From positions 1 through 64,000 of the forward strand of contig JAZNER010000030.1 in NCBI GenBank assembly GCA_045588675.1: a stretch of 64,000 nucleotides of DNA, in the 5' to 3' direction. This document shows positions 51,649-61,175 of this stretch, in pieces. Source of the stretch: SVTX01 sp045588675. GTDB taxonomy: Bacteria > Bacillota > Clostridia > Oscillospirales > CAG-272. The notes beneath the pieces are model-generated. The model worked only from the letters and a program-made list of their open reading frames with translations. It was not told the DNA's origin and made no database searches. How positions within the stretch are numbered: the stretch's first letter is position 1; each line of letters opens with the position of its first letter. The translations under genes were made by a program, and so were the position numbers.

Positions 51649-52470
51649 ATGCTTAACTTACTGGGAAAACTTTTAGAACAACACAAAATTGAGCTATATA
51701 GTCCTATTTCCCTGCGCGATTGCAGGATTATTCGTCCTTACAAGCTTGAAAAGTGCGGTTTTGGACAGAATTTTGATAAGCTTAACGCTATTATGCTCGC
51801 AGTTCCCTACTACACCGAGTGCAAGGATAAAAACCTTTCCGCATATGCAATACCGCGCGATTATCACCTGTATTTCAAGAGCCTTTTTGATGATATTTTG
51901 CCAAAGCTTCGAAAAAACTATACAAGCTATAAATTTTTCGGCTTTACAGATAACTCCCCCATTGACGAGGTTGAGGCGTCGGCCCGCGCAGGACTTGGAG
52001 TGATCGGCGCTAACCGTATGCTGATTACCGAAAAATATTCGTCCTTTGTTTTTCTCGGCGAAATTATAACCGATATGCCTACCGAGGCTAATTGCTCTGA
52101 AATCAAATATTGCTCAATGTGCGGAAAATGCAAAAATCTGTGTCCTATAGAAAAAACAAAGGCTTGCATCTCCTGTCTGACACAAAAAAAGGGAGAGCTT
52201 GATGAAAACGAAAAAACAGTTATATCTGAATGCGGGAGTGTCTGGGGCTGTGATATATGTCAGGAAGTCTGCCCTTACACAAGCGCGGCAATAAAGCGCG
52301 GAACTATATACACGCCTATTGACTTTTTCAAGGACGAGCTTATCCCCCACCTGACAGTTGAAATACTTGACAGTATGTCAGACGAGGAATTTTCCTCTCG
52401 CGCATACTCTTGGCGCGGACGCGAAACAATCAGAAGAAATCTTTTGTTAAATAAAGGAAACAAGAACTAA
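51649..52470 (+). CDS. queG: QueG-like epoxyqueuosine reductase/iron-sulfur protein
   Basis: ATG 51649 (MLNLLGKLLEQHKIELYSPI) is preferred over a start 5 codons upstream. The 273-aa protein has a QueG N-terminal domain (AIMLAVPYYTE; ARAGLGVIGANRMLITEKY) and two [4Fe-4S] motifs (CSMCGKCKNLCPIEKTKAC; CDICQEVCPYT). QueG reduces epoxyqueuosine to queuosine in tRNA with cobalamin. It is shorter than the usual 310-380 aa and lacks the C-terminal HEAT part, so a paralogous reductase role is possible. Confidence 0.75.
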   Translation: MLNLLGKLLEQHKIELYSPISLRDCRIIRPYKLEKCGFGQNFDKLNAIMLAVPYYTECKDKNLSAYAIPRDYHLYFKSLFDDILPKLRKNYTSYKFFGFTDNSPIDEVEASARAGLGVIGANRMLITEKYSSFVFLGEIITDMPTEANCSEIKYCSMCGKCKNLCPIEKTKACISCLTQKKGELDENEKTVISECGSVWGCDICQEVCPYTSAAIKRGTIYTPIDFFKDELIPHLTVEILDSMSDEEFSSRAYSWRGRETIRRNLLLNKGNKN

Positions 52471-52506
52471 TCTTCTCAAAATACATTCAAAAATTCAGGA
52501 GCTATT

Positions 52507-55500
52507 ATGTTAACCATTCTTCAAGGCTACTCAGGTAGCGGAAAAACAACCTACATAATAAATAAAATCCGAGATGGCGTAAGTCGCGGCAGAAAAACCT
52601 ATTTTCTTGTTCCCGAGCAGTTGTCCTATTTAAGCGAAACCATGCTCGCCGACATGCCTCCATCCTCAGCTCTCTGCTTTGAGGTCGTAAGCTTTTCCCG
52701 CCTTGCGCAAATTGTCTTTTCCGAGCTCGGCGGGCTTTGTGACGCGCACGTAAGCTCAGGAGAGCGCAATCTCGTTATGTGGCAAAGCATAAGACAGCTC
52801 GCGGGATTTTTGAATGAATATAAAAATGTGAAGGCAGATGCGGCTTTCACGGCGATGGCTCTTTCGGCAATCGACGAGCTTAGTGCAAACTCATTAAGCC
52901 CTGACGCGTGCGAGAAATTAGCAGAAAAATGCACAAGTCCATCGCTTTCATCAAAGCTTTCCGACATTTCTATGATTTATGCCAACTTTAATCGCAATAT
53001 CGAGAAGCTTTTGGGAGAGGATGCCTTAGAGAATGAAAACAAGCTTTCAAATCTTGCAAAGCTCCTGTCAAGCAATAATTTTTTCTCTGGCTGTGACTTC
53101 TATGTTGACTCATTTACAAGCTTTACCGCTGAAGAAATTAACATTTTAAAGCAAATCATTCTCCAAGCAGATAATCTGACCTTATCTCTACCATATCTGC
53201 GCGGAGATAAGCAACCTCACAACAAGAGCATTGGCGAAACTCTGCGCAAGTTTACAAGCTTTGCAAAAGAGAAGGAAATCGAGCTTGAGGAGATAAGACT
53301 TGAAAAAAATCTCCGCACAAGCAAAAAGGAATTGCGCTTGATTGACCAAAACCTTTGGAATTTTTCTTTAAAACCCGACAAAATCGAGCAAATCTCTCCT
53401 GACGAGCGCGGAGCGGTTGAGCTTTATGTGGCAAGGCACGAGTATGACGAGATAAGACTGTCGGCACTGAAAATTCTTGAAGAAAGAGAAAATGGCAGAA
53501 AATTCTCGGATATTGCCGTTATTATGCGCGACTGTGAAAGCAGACAAGGCATAATTGACGCGATTTTTGACGAAATGCATATTCCCTACTTCTATTCCCA
53601 CAAAACCGACCTGTCAAGCACCGCAACCGCGCGTCTTATTATCTCGGCTCTCAAGTGTATAAGCTATAATTTCAGACGCGAGGACGTGCTCAATCTCATA
53701 AAGACGGGTCTGTGCCCGATTTCTCCCCGTCAGGCAGATATGTTTGACGACTATTGCAATACCTGGCAAATAAGCGGCAACACATTCCTGCAAAATGTAT
53801 GGAATATGAACCCCGACGGCTATCAGGTCGAGATGAGTGAGCGCGGACGCGAGATTTTAATTTCGGCAAATGAGGTAAGGACGGCAGTAATCACTCCGCT
53901 TCTTACGCTCAAAAAGGCATTTTTTGCTTCGGGAAATAAAACAGAGGAGCAATGTCGCGCTCTCTATAACTACCTTGAAGAGATTAATCTTCGCCAATCG
54001 CTTTCAAGCCTTGCAGAGTTTTCCTTGTCTATGGGCGATGTGCGCGAGGCGGGAGAAATTCTCCGCATTTATGATTTTGTAGTTTCAATTCTTACCGAGA
54101 TTTCTCTTGTTATGAAGGACGAGCAAACAACTGCCGAGGAGCTTGCCACAGCAATTGAAATAATGCTTAAAAACACCGATATTGGCTCAGTTCCTTCTTC
54201 AGCCGATTATGTTACGGTAGGCTCAGCTGATACGCTCAGGGTTGAGGGAGTTCGCGTTGCAATTCTGATTGGACTTAACGAGGGAGAATTTCCTGCAAGC
54301 TTTTCCGAGCGAGGTCTGCTTTGCGAGGACGACAAGCGTATTCTTGAAGATGAGCTTGAAACCGAGCTTTCTTCCCGTGAGGAATATGTAATGTCAGACG
54401 AGCTTTTCTACGCCTACCGCGCTATGACAAAGCCCTCTGAAAAATTGATTTTGATAAGAAGCTCATCAAAGCTTGACGGCAAGGCTCTAACTCCGTCAAG
54501 CGCTTGGAACAGAGTAAAATATATTCTCAAGGACAGAGAAAATGATATTGAGATAAAGGAAACTGAATTTGATTATACCAAAATTCAGCTTCTTGCAAGG
54601 CTTATTGACGAGAGCGGAAATATTGCACAGTGCGAAAACGAAAGCTCTTCAAGCTCTCCTGTGACAGAGCTCGAAATAGCTTGTGCCACCACGCCCGAAG
54701 CTGACGAAGCACTCATTGACCCTTTGTATGTAAGAATGCTGTTTGGGGATAAGCTCCGTCTTTCAAAATCGCAGATTTCGGCGTTTGCCGAATGTCCTTA
54801 TAAATATTGGTGCAGCTATGTCCTGAAGCTCCGTGAGCAAAAGGAAAGCCTTGTAACATATAACAATTCGGGTACTATTATCCACTTCGTGCTTGAAAAG
54901 TTCCTCTCTCGGAACAAAAATGACGACGGAAGCATCCGTCATTTTACCGACGAGGAAATCATAAGAGAGGTAAACGGCTTGGTCGAGGAATATGTCAGGG
55001 AAACGAACTGCCCTCTCCCCCCGTCAGCCGGCTACAGCTTCTCGCGCTTGCGCGACCTCAGTTTGATTATGGTAAAGAGCGTGGTCGAAGAATTTTCAGC
55101 ATCAAGCTTCCGCATATTTGCCCTTGAGCAGCAAATCAGAGAAAACCGAGAAGGCGCGCTTAACCCAATGGAAATAAAGCTTTCAGAGGATTTTGGCTCT
55201 CCTGTTGTCAGTCTTGGCGGCGTGATTGACCGAATTGATATTTTCGACGACGGCGAGAAAAAATTTTTGCGCATAATTGACTACAAAACAGGCTCTCATA
55301 AGTTTGACACCGAAAAAATTTCAAACGGTCAAGACTTGCAGCTTCCCGCATATCTCTTTACTGCAACACTTGAAGAAAATAAGGAAAAATTCAACTCGGA
55401 GAAAGAAATTCAACCTGTTTCGGCGCTCTTTTTGTCAGCAGATGAGCAGAGCGGAAAAATCGCTCCTACCCGAAGCGGATTTATACTCGGAAAAGAGGAT

Positions 55501-55755
55501 ATTTTGCGTGCCGCAAGCGAAAGCCTTGACAAAAATATTCTGGCAGGTGTCAGTATTGGCAAGGACGGCGAAATTAAAGGTAAATCCGCGGTAAGCGAAG
55601 AGGAAATCCAACAAATCAACGACACCTTGCGCAATACAATAGCCGAAACCGCCAAAAATATGTATTCAGGCAAAGCGCCACGCACACCGTCAGAAGAAGC
55701 CTGCCGCTTCTGTCCGATAATTGACAGCTGTCCTCGGGCAATTAAAAAAAGATAA
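52507..55755 (+). CDS. addB: ATP-dependent nuclease subunit AddB
   Basis: The 1082-aa protein starts with a Walker A loop, LQGYSGSGKTTYIINKI, has degenerate helicase motifs in the middle (SADTLRVEGVRVAILIGLNE), and a C-terminal RecB-type nuclease (IIDYKTGSHKF; LQLPAYLFTA). Cysteines in FAECPYKYWC and the end (EEACRFCPIIDSCPRA) should hold the [4Fe-4S] cluster of AddB. AddAB resects DNA double-strand ends for RecA repair. It is followed after 15 bp by addA. Confidence 0.95.
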   Translation: MLTILQGYSGSGKTTYIINKIRDGVSRGRKTYFLVPEQLSYLSETMLADMPPSSALCFEVVSFSRLAQIVFSELGGLCDAHVSSGERNLVMWQSIRQLAGFLNEYKNVKADAAFTAMALSAIDELSANSLSPDACEKLAEKCTSPSLSSKLSDISMIYANFNRNIEKLLGEDALENENKLSNLAKLLSSNNFFSGCDFYVDSFTSFTAEEINILKQIILQADNLTLSLPYLRGDKQPHNKSIGETLRKFTSFAKEKEIELEEIRLEKNLRTSKKELRLIDQNLWNFSLKPDKIEQISPDERGAVELYVARHEYDEIRLSALKILEERENGRKFSDIAVIMRDCESRQGIIDAIFDEMHIPYFYSHKTDLSSTATARLIISALKCISYNFRREDVLNLIKTGLCPISPRQADMFDDYCNTWQISGNTFLQNVWNMNPDGYQVEMSERGREILISANEVRTAVITPLLTLKKAFFASGNKTEEQCRALYNYLEEINLRQSLSSLAEFSLSMGDVREAGEILRIYDFVVSILTEISLVMKDEQTTAEELATAIEIMLKNTDIGSVPSSADYVTVGSADTLRVEGVRVAILIGLNEGEFPASFSERGLLCEDDKRILEDELETELSSREEYVMSDELFYAYRAMTKPSEKLILIRSSSKLDGKALTPSSAWNRVKYILKDRENDIEIKETEFDYTKIQLLARLIDESGNIAQCENESSSSSPVTELEIACATTPEADEALIDPLYVRMLFGDKLRLSKSQISAFAECPYKYWCSYVLKLREQKESLVTYNNSGTIIHFVLEKFLSRNKNDDGSIRHFTDEEIIREVNGLVEEYVRETNCPLPPSAGYSFSRLRDLSLIMVKSVVEEFSASSFRIFALEQQIRENREGALNPMEIKLSEDFGSPVVSLGGVIDRIDIFDDGEKKFLRIIDYKTGSHKFDTEKISNGQDLQLPAYLFTATLEENKEKFNSEKEIQPVSALFLSADEQSGKIAPTRSGFILGKEDILRAASESLDKNILAGVSIGKDGEIKGKSAVSEEEIQQINDTLRNTIAETAKNMYSGKAPRTPSEEACRFCPIIDSCPRAIKKR

Positions 55756-55770
55756 GAAAGGAGAGTAATT

Positions 55771-58700
55771 ATGGAATTAAATTTCACAAAAGCCCAACAA
55801 AGCGCTATTGACACAAAGGGTAAAACTCTCCTTGTAAGTGCCGCTGCGGGCTCAGGTAAGACATTTACCTTGACCCAAAGAATTATAAAATCAATTCGCG
55901 AGGGCGATGGCGACCTTTCAAGAATGTTGATAGTAACCTTTACCCGCGCGGCAGCAGCCGATATGAAGGCAAAAATATCCAAGGCGCTTGCCGAAGCGCT
56001 TGCTGAACAACCCGACAACGACAAGCTCCAAGAGCAAATGTTAAAGCTTGGCGGCGCACATATAAGCACCATTGACTCGTTTTTCTCCGAGCCCGTGCGA
56101 CAAAATTTTGAAAAGCTTAATCTTCCAGCATCAATGCGCCTTTGCGACGAAGCAGAGCTATCTCCTATACAAGAAACGGTGATGTCCTCTGTTTTGGAGA
56201 TGTTCTATGAAAAATACTGCAATATTCAAGATGACAGCATTGTGTCAGAGGTCACTCTTTCAAACTGCTTTACATCGCTTGTAGGAATAATTTCAGGTGC
56301 GCGTGATAACTCAAAGCTTGTGCCAACCTTGATTGACATATATAAAAAGCTTATTACCTCACCGCTCGGTGTTTACAGGCTTCAAGAGCACGCCGAGCGC
56401 GCAAAAAAATCCGCAGGTCTTGACTTTTTTCAGACTGATGAAGGAAAAATACTGCTAAATGATGCAAGTAGCATAGTTTTTCACTCAATCATGCTGTTAG
56501 GCGATTCTATCGAAAAAATGGAGTGCGATGAATTACTGTCCCCAAAATATATTCCCTGCTTTGCGAAAGACATGGAAGCCTGCCTTGTATTGATTAAAGC
56601 ACTGAGCAGAGGTTATGATGAGAGCAAGCAAGCCTTTGAGAGCTTTGCCCCATCTCGTATTCCGTCTATCAAGTCAGACCAAAAAACTGAGGAAAGCGAG
56701 AGCTTCAGAGAGCTTCGGAGCGAAAAAATCAACAAACCAATAAAAAATCTTGCAAAAACTCATTTTGCTCACGAACAGGCGCAGATTTCAATTGCATATG
56801 AGAAAACTGCCGAAATCTGCAAGCTTATGTGTGACATTCTTTGTGAATACGAAAGACAGTATTCAAACGAAAAGCTGCGACGAGGCATTTGTGAGTTTTC
56901 GGATATGCCGAAGTTTATGCTGAAGCTGCTTATAGACGAGCACGGCAACGAAACTGAATACGCCGCTTCTCTGAAATCCCGATACGACGAGGTTTATATT
57001 GACGAATATCAGGATGTAAACGAAATTCAAGACCGAATTTTCTCAATTATCGGCGGAAACCATCGCTTTATGGTAGGTGACATAAAGCAAAGCATTTACG
57101 GCTTCCGTGATGCCGAGCCGTCGATTTTTGCAGGGTACAGAAAAAGCTTTACTCCTCTTGAAGATAGCACAGAAACAGATGAGAGTGAACAAGGCTGCAC
57201 TATCTTTATGTCTGAGAATTTCAGATGCGACCAAAATGTAATTGATTTTACAAACCTTGTCTGCGCAAGGGTTTTCTCCGCATTTTGCGAGAGCATAGGA
57301 TATACGAGTGAGGACGATTTGCGTTTTGCTAAAAAGCTTCCCTCTCCCGAATATACAAGCCCGACCGTTCAAATCAACATAATTGAAAAAATCAAGGATA
57401 ATGAGAGCGACGAGCCCGAAGAAGACGAGGCTCTTGCCGAAAATGACGACGAAAGCGCAGATGGGCTCGGAGCAAATCTTTATGACGAGGCAGTTGTTAC
57501 CGCTAACGAGATTGCACGACTTATCCGTGAGGAAAAACGCGCAGACGGCAAAAAAATCCGCGGTGGCGATATTACTGTTTTGATGAGAAGCACCGCTCCG
57601 TCAAATACGGCTCAATTGACACGCGCGCTCGACAAGCTCGGTATAAAATACTCTCTCTCTCAGGGTAGTTCAATCTTTGAGAGCTCAAGCCTCAAAATCC
57701 TCGTTGACTTGCTGACGGTAATCAACAACCCTACTATCGACATTCCTCTTTGCAGGCTTCTTTCCGAGAAGGCCGAGCTGTACTCTCCCAAGTTTACGCT
57801 TGAAGAAATTGTCAGGATAAGAAAGCACACATCAGGGGCAAAGTCGCTCTATGACGCCGTTATTTCTTATGAGGGCGAGGGTACTGACGGCGAAATTGTC
57901 AACAAATGCAAGGAGTTTGTTTCTCTTGTAGAAAAGCTCCGCAATATGTCGATTAGGCTATCGGTTGACAAGCTTTTGCGCGCAATCGCACTATGCGAGG
58001 AGTTCTCTGCCTTGTGCGAGAGCGAAAGCTACACATACCTCTACGACAGCGCGTGCAAATATTCAAAAAATGCCACAAGCTCACTGTATAGCTTTCTTAT
58101 TTACTTCAAAAAGCTTATGGAAAAGGGCTGCTCGGCAGAGGATAAGGCAAACGACGGTGACACCGTGACAATTATGACTATACATCACTCCAAGGGTCTT
58201 GAATTTAACACCTGCTTTATATACGGATGCGGTAAGGATTTTAATTTGTCAGACTCAAAGTCCCCGATTATTTTCTCAAAGGAACTCGGGTTGTCGTTAA
58301 AGCTTCCGCCAAATGATGACGAGAGCGGTGTTTTTGAAAAAATCAGTCAAAGATATTCTGATAACCCTTTGTGGAAATCGGCAGATGTCTACACAAAAAA
58401 GCTACAAATCGAAGAAGAAGCTCGTGTATTTTATGTTGCTCTTACCCGTGCTCGCGAGCGACTTTACATAAGCGCAACAATCAGAAAGGATTTTGAAAGC
58501 TATTCATCTCCACTATATATCTCTCCCGATAAAAGCTATGAAATAATAAATTCCAAGTCCTACTTAAAGTGGATTTTGCTTGCAATCGGCGCCGATGAGG
58601 GAGAAAATAAGTCTTATAGTATAAATGTTTTTCAAAAGGGCAAATGCAAGCTTGGCGCTCGTATTGCCGCAAACGATCTGATAGAGGGCGCAATAGCTGA

Positions 58701-59556
58701 CTTTGACGAGAGTGAAAGACGACTTTCAAAAATTCTTTCAAGCAAGCCAAAAAGCCAAAGCTATGAGGAGCAGCTTTTGTCGTCAATACCCGCCAAAATT
58801 GCCGCGTCAAAGGCGTCAGATGATATGCTTGACAAGAGTGTTTTTATTGCATATCCCGCAAATCAAATCTTTTCAACAGATGAAGACATCGGTGACGATG
58901 GCGGAATTTTGAAAAATGAAAATGCCGAAAACATCAAGAACAGAATTGAGCTTATGCGCTCACAGGCAACCGACTTTGACAGCTTGCTTGAGGTCAACAA
59001 AAAACCGACTGCGGCAGAAATCGGAACTGCGACTCACCAATTTTTGCAGTTTTGCGATTATAAAAATGTTGAGAAAAACGGCATAGAAAATGAGGTTTCG
59101 CGCTTGCTTAAAAACAAATTCATAACAAAGCGCACCGCCTCGATTATTGACTTAAAGCAGCTTAAAAGCTTCTTTGAAGGTAAAATTTATGCCGAAATCA
59201 AGACGGCGAAAAATATTCGACGGGAATTTAAATTCGGGCTTTTCCGTTCAGCCTCGGACTTTACATCTGACGAGCAGCTATCAAAGCTTGTCAGTGACAA
59301 GAAAATATTCGTTCAAGGCTCAATTGACTTAATTATTGAAAGTCGTGACGGAAAAATACTGCTCTGTGACTATAAAACAGACAGAATTTCATACGCCGAG
59401 CGGCAAAACCCCGAGCTTTTGCTCTCGAATATGCGAGAAAAGCACGCAAGCCAAATGCAGCAATATAAGTACGCAATTTCACAAATTTTCGGCAAAGCCC
59501 CTGATAAAATCTATATCTATTCCCTGTCGCTTTGCGACGCGATTGAGCTTGAATGA
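55771..59556 (+). CDS. addA: ATP-dependent helicase/nuclease subunit AddA
   Basis: The 1261-aa UvrD-like helicase shows Q-motif and Walker A (FTKAQQSAIDTKGKT; SAAAGSGKTFTLTQRI), YDEVYIDEYQDVNEIQ (motif II), MVGDIKQSIYGFRDAEPSIF (III), VTIMTIHHSKGLEFNTCFIY (V) and VFYVALTRARERLYI (VI), then a C-terminal nuclease with GSIDLIIES and LLCDYKTDRIS. Together with AddB it forms the end-resection and exogenous-DNA-degrading enzyme. A terminator follows. Confidence 0.96.
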   Translation: MELNFTKAQQSAIDTKGKTLLVSAAAGSGKTFTLTQRIIKSIREGDGDLSRMLIVTFTRAAAADMKAKISKALAEALAEQPDNDKLQEQMLKLGGAHISTIDSFFSEPVRQNFEKLNLPASMRLCDEAELSPIQETVMSSVLEMFYEKYCNIQDDSIVSEVTLSNCFTSLVGIISGARDNSKLVPTLIDIYKKLITSPLGVYRLQEHAERAKKSAGLDFFQTDEGKILLNDASSIVFHSIMLLGDSIEKMECDELLSPKYIPCFAKDMEACLVLIKALSRGYDESKQAFESFAPSRIPSIKSDQKTEESESFRELRSEKINKPIKNLAKTHFAHEQAQISIAYEKTAEICKLMCDILCEYERQYSNEKLRRGICEFSDMPKFMLKLLIDEHGNETEYAASLKSRYDEVYIDEYQDVNEIQDRIFSIIGGNHRFMVGDIKQSIYGFRDAEPSIFAGYRKSFTPLEDSTETDESEQGCTIFMSENFRCDQNVIDFTNLVCARVFSAFCESIGYTSEDDLRFAKKLPSPEYTSPTVQINIIEKIKDNESDEPEEDEALAENDDESADGLGANLYDEAVVTANEIARLIREEKRADGKKIRGGDITVLMRSTAPSNTAQLTRALDKLGIKYSLSQGSSIFESSSLKILVDLLTVINNPTIDIPLCRLLSEKAELYSPKFTLEEIVRIRKHTSGAKSLYDAVISYEGEGTDGEIVNKCKEFVSLVEKLRNMSIRLSVDKLLRAIALCEEFSALCESESYTYLYDSACKYSKNATSSLYSFLIYFKKLMEKGCSAEDKANDGDTVTIMTIHHSKGLEFNTCFIYGCGKDFNLSDSKSPIIFSKELGLSLKLPPNDDESGVFEKISQRYSDNPLWKSADVYTKKLQIEEEARVFYVALTRARERLYISATIRKDFESYSSPLYISPDKSYEIINSKSYLKWILLAIGADEGENKSYSINVFQKGKCKLGARIAANDLIEGAIADFDESERRLSKILSSKPKSQSYEEQLLSSIPAKIAASKASDDMLDKSVFIAYPANQIFSTDEDIGDDGGILKNENAENIKNRIELMRSQATDFDSLLEVNKKPTAAEIGTATHQFLQFCDYKNVEKNGIENEVSRLLKNKFITKRTASIIDLKQLKSFFEGKIYAEIKTAKNIRREFKFGLFRSASDFTSDEQLSKLVSDKKIFVQGSIDLIIESRDGKILLCDYKTDRISYAERQNPELLLSNMREKHASQMQQYKYAISQIFGKAPDKIYIYSLSLCDAIELE

Positions 59557-59605
59557 GCTCGGCATTTTGCTCATTTAACAAATCGACAAATTACTAAAAA
59601 CCCTT

Positions 59606-59648
59606 AAAAACGAAGGAATTTCCGCAATCGGAGCTTCCTTCGTTTTTT
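59606..59648. terminator. terminator after addA
   Basis: AAAAACGAAGGAA pairs with TTCCTTCGTTTTT around a 16-nt loop, ending in a T run on the plus strand. Confidence 0.85.
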
Positions 59649-59707
59649 AAATTAGAAAAATGTCAAAATAGCGCGCCAAATTTTTTGACATTTTTGAAAA
59701 AAGGGGG

Positions 59708-59736
59708 TTGACAAAACAAAAGTTGTGTGATATAAT
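59708..59736 (+). promoter_or_regulatory. tRNA operon promoter, perfect consensus
   Basis: TTGACA (59708-59713), 17 bp and TATAAT (59731-59736), 31 bp before tRNA-Leu. Confidence 0.88.
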
Positions 59737-59767
59737 AATATGTACGAAAAACGAAGGTACACAAAAA

Positions 59768-59856
59768 GCCGGAGTGGCGGAATTGGCAGACGCCCGGGAC
59801 TTAAAATCCCGTGATACGAAAGTATCGTACCGGTTCAAGCCCGGTCTCCGGCACCA
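59768..59856 (+). tRNA. tRNA-Leu (TAA)
   Basis: Acceptor GCCGGAG pairs with CTCCGGC, followed by discriminator A and an encoded CCA. The anticodon stem CGGGA/TCCCG frames loop CTTAAAA with anticodon TAA. A long variable arm (TGATACGAAAGTATCGTA region) is normal for leucine tRNAs, and the T-loop GTTCAAGC is typical. Confidence 0.95.
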
Positions 59857-59883
59857 TCGTTTCCGTAATGCCAAATTAAATAT

Positions 59884-59954
<71 letters not shown>

Positions 59955-59961
<7 letters not shown>

Positions 59962-60002
59962 ACGAAAAGGACATCACAAGATGTCCTTTTTTCGTTGGTT
60001 GC
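59955..60002 (+). terminator. terminator overlapping the tRNA-Met 3' end
   Basis: GGACATC-ACAA-GATGTCC with flanking AACGAAAA and TTTTTTCGTT. The arms extend outward to include GCAACCA of the tRNA acceptor, paired with TGGTTGC. Confidence 0.8.
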
Positions 60003-60228
60003 AAGAATGCGTATCTAAACCGAATGACCGACGGAGGAGGTCATGGGTTTTCTTAGCCTTCGCTGCCTGTGGCAGATAAAGAAGGCTGAGAAAAGGACGA
60101 GCGAAAGGAGTATTAAGTCGCGGAGCGACGAAAGACGACTATTCGCGGCGTCGGGCAATGAAAAAACACATCCCCGCAACCAAAAACGAAAGCACTTCGA
60201 AAGAAGTGCTTTTTCGTTTTTGGAACGA
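60003..60228. repeat. structured noncoding element with second copy of tRNA-Met 3' end
   Basis: No gene is visible. Hairpins: TTTTCTTAGCCTTC with GAAGGCTGAGAAAA (60048-60094) enclosing CTGCC-TGT-GGCAG, and GTCGC-GGA-GCGAC (60117-60129). CATCCCCGCAACCAA at 60169-60183 repeats the last 15 nt of the tRNA region (59948-59962), followed by a second terminator-like hairpin (AAGCACTTC-GAAA-GAAGTGCTT). GGAGGTCATGGGTT at 60035-60048 also resembles the tRNA T-arm side. Confidence 0.6.
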
Positions 60229-60394
60229 TGTGTTCCGCAAGCGGAACGTGATGCGCACTTCGTGCGTGATGACGGCTTCGCCTTGTGATGTGCGCTTCGC
60301 GCGTGAGAAGGAACACATCACATCACTTTGCGCCATCGGCGCAATACATCACTGTGCGTAGCACTACATCACTTGCCCAAAGGGCAAACATCAC
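60228..60394. repeat. array of mini-hairpins separated by GTGATG/CATCAC
   Basis: Seven short perfect hairpins with different stems (for example GTTCCGC/GCGGAAC, CGCAC/GTGCG, GCGC/GCGC, TTGCGCC/GGCGCAA, TTGCCC/GGGCAA) are separated by GTGATG in the left half and CATCAC in the right half. GATGTGTTCC (60228-60237) pairs with GGAACACATC (60310-60319) over the left half. No coding sense is seen. Confidence 0.75.
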
Positions 60395-60448
60395 TCTTTA
60401 CAAACGCTTAAAATTATGGTATAATATCATTGAAAGTGAGGTGCTACT

Positions 60449-60583
60449 ATGGCAGAATCGAAACTCCGTGAAATGTCCATAGATTTCTCCGTTGATATTG
60501 TCAATCTTGTTAAATACCTCAAATCCAACCACGAAACAATTATCGCAAACCAAATTAGCAGAAGGGGTACGTCTATCCTATGA
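60449..60583 (+). pseudogene. truncated four-helix-bundle (23S rRNA IVS-type) protein
   Basis: ATG 60449 follows GTGAGGTG and a TATAAT-like element. The 44-aa product MAESKLREMSIDFSVDIVNL, then KSNHETIIANQISRRGTSI, matches the N-terminal third of the four-helix-bundle family (usual length about 115-125 aa; family continues GTSIGANIREA). Here it stops at TGA, which overlaps the ATG of the lipoprotein gene (ATGA). I infer a deletion that joined the remnant to the next gene, which may now use its promoter. Confidence 0.6.
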
Positions 60584-61056
60584 AAAAGATAACTATTATT
60601 ACATTGATACTTATTTTGTTGTTTTCTCTTGCTTCGTGTACAACAATAAATAAAGATATTGAACTTTCCTGTGATAAAAAAGCAATTCAATCAATTGATA
60701 TATACAATGTTTGTAAGCAATATTATGAGGGAGATATAACGGCGTTGCGTTTCGAAAACACGCCCATATACACTTTAAATCCCGAACAGTATGATGATTT
60801 TTTAGACGAACTACTTTTACTTGATTTTGAGGAAGAAGTAGTGTTCTTTCCAATACCCACTGACGGAGGATGCGATTACCACGGATATGTAATATCGATC
60901 GTATATGATAATGGTGGGTATGATATTGTTGCTGAAGAAGCACAGTTCTCTTATTTTGTTGGTAATGATGGAAAAAACAAATATAAATATGAACATGCAG
61001 ATTATTGTGGAGATGTTGTGTGGGCAGATTTTATCAAAAAGTATATCGAGAAATAA
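60580..61056 (+). CDS. putative lipoprotein
   Basis: The 158-aa protein has a lipoprotein signal: KK, hydrophobic ITLILILLFS and the lipobox LASC at about residue 20. The mature part is acidic with no domain I recognise (YEGDITALRFENTPIYTLNP; EEVVFFPIPTDGGCDYHGY). It is presumably anchored to the outer face of the membrane. Function unknown. Its ATG overlaps the stop of the preceding remnant. Confidence 0.7.
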   Translation: MKKITIITLILILLFSLASCTTINKDIELSCDKKAIQSIDIYNVCKQYYEGDITALRFENTPIYTLNPEQYDDFLDELLLLDFEEEVVFFPIPTDGGCDYHGYVISIVYDNGGYDIVAEEAQFSYFVGNDGKNKYKYEHADYCGDVVWADFIKKYIEK

Positions 61057-61089
61057 TGGCATCTGTATTGTCAGGATAAAACAAAAAAT

Positions 61090-61113
61090 AAAGACACACG
61101 GGCGTGTGTCTTT
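61090..61113. terminator. terminator after the lipoprotein gene
   Basis: AAAGACACACG and CGTGTGTCTTT form an 11-bp stem with TATTTTTT following on the plus strand; A-rich flank on the other side allows both directions. Confidence 0.85.
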
Positions 61114-61175
61114 ATTTTTTATTTTATAAATACAATTTCAATTATTCGCTTTATGTATAACCGTAAAGGGTGTTT

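Noticed and set aside
55410..56072. 220-codon minus-strand frame across the addB-addA junction
   Set aside because: Antisense shadow of two well-supported genes.
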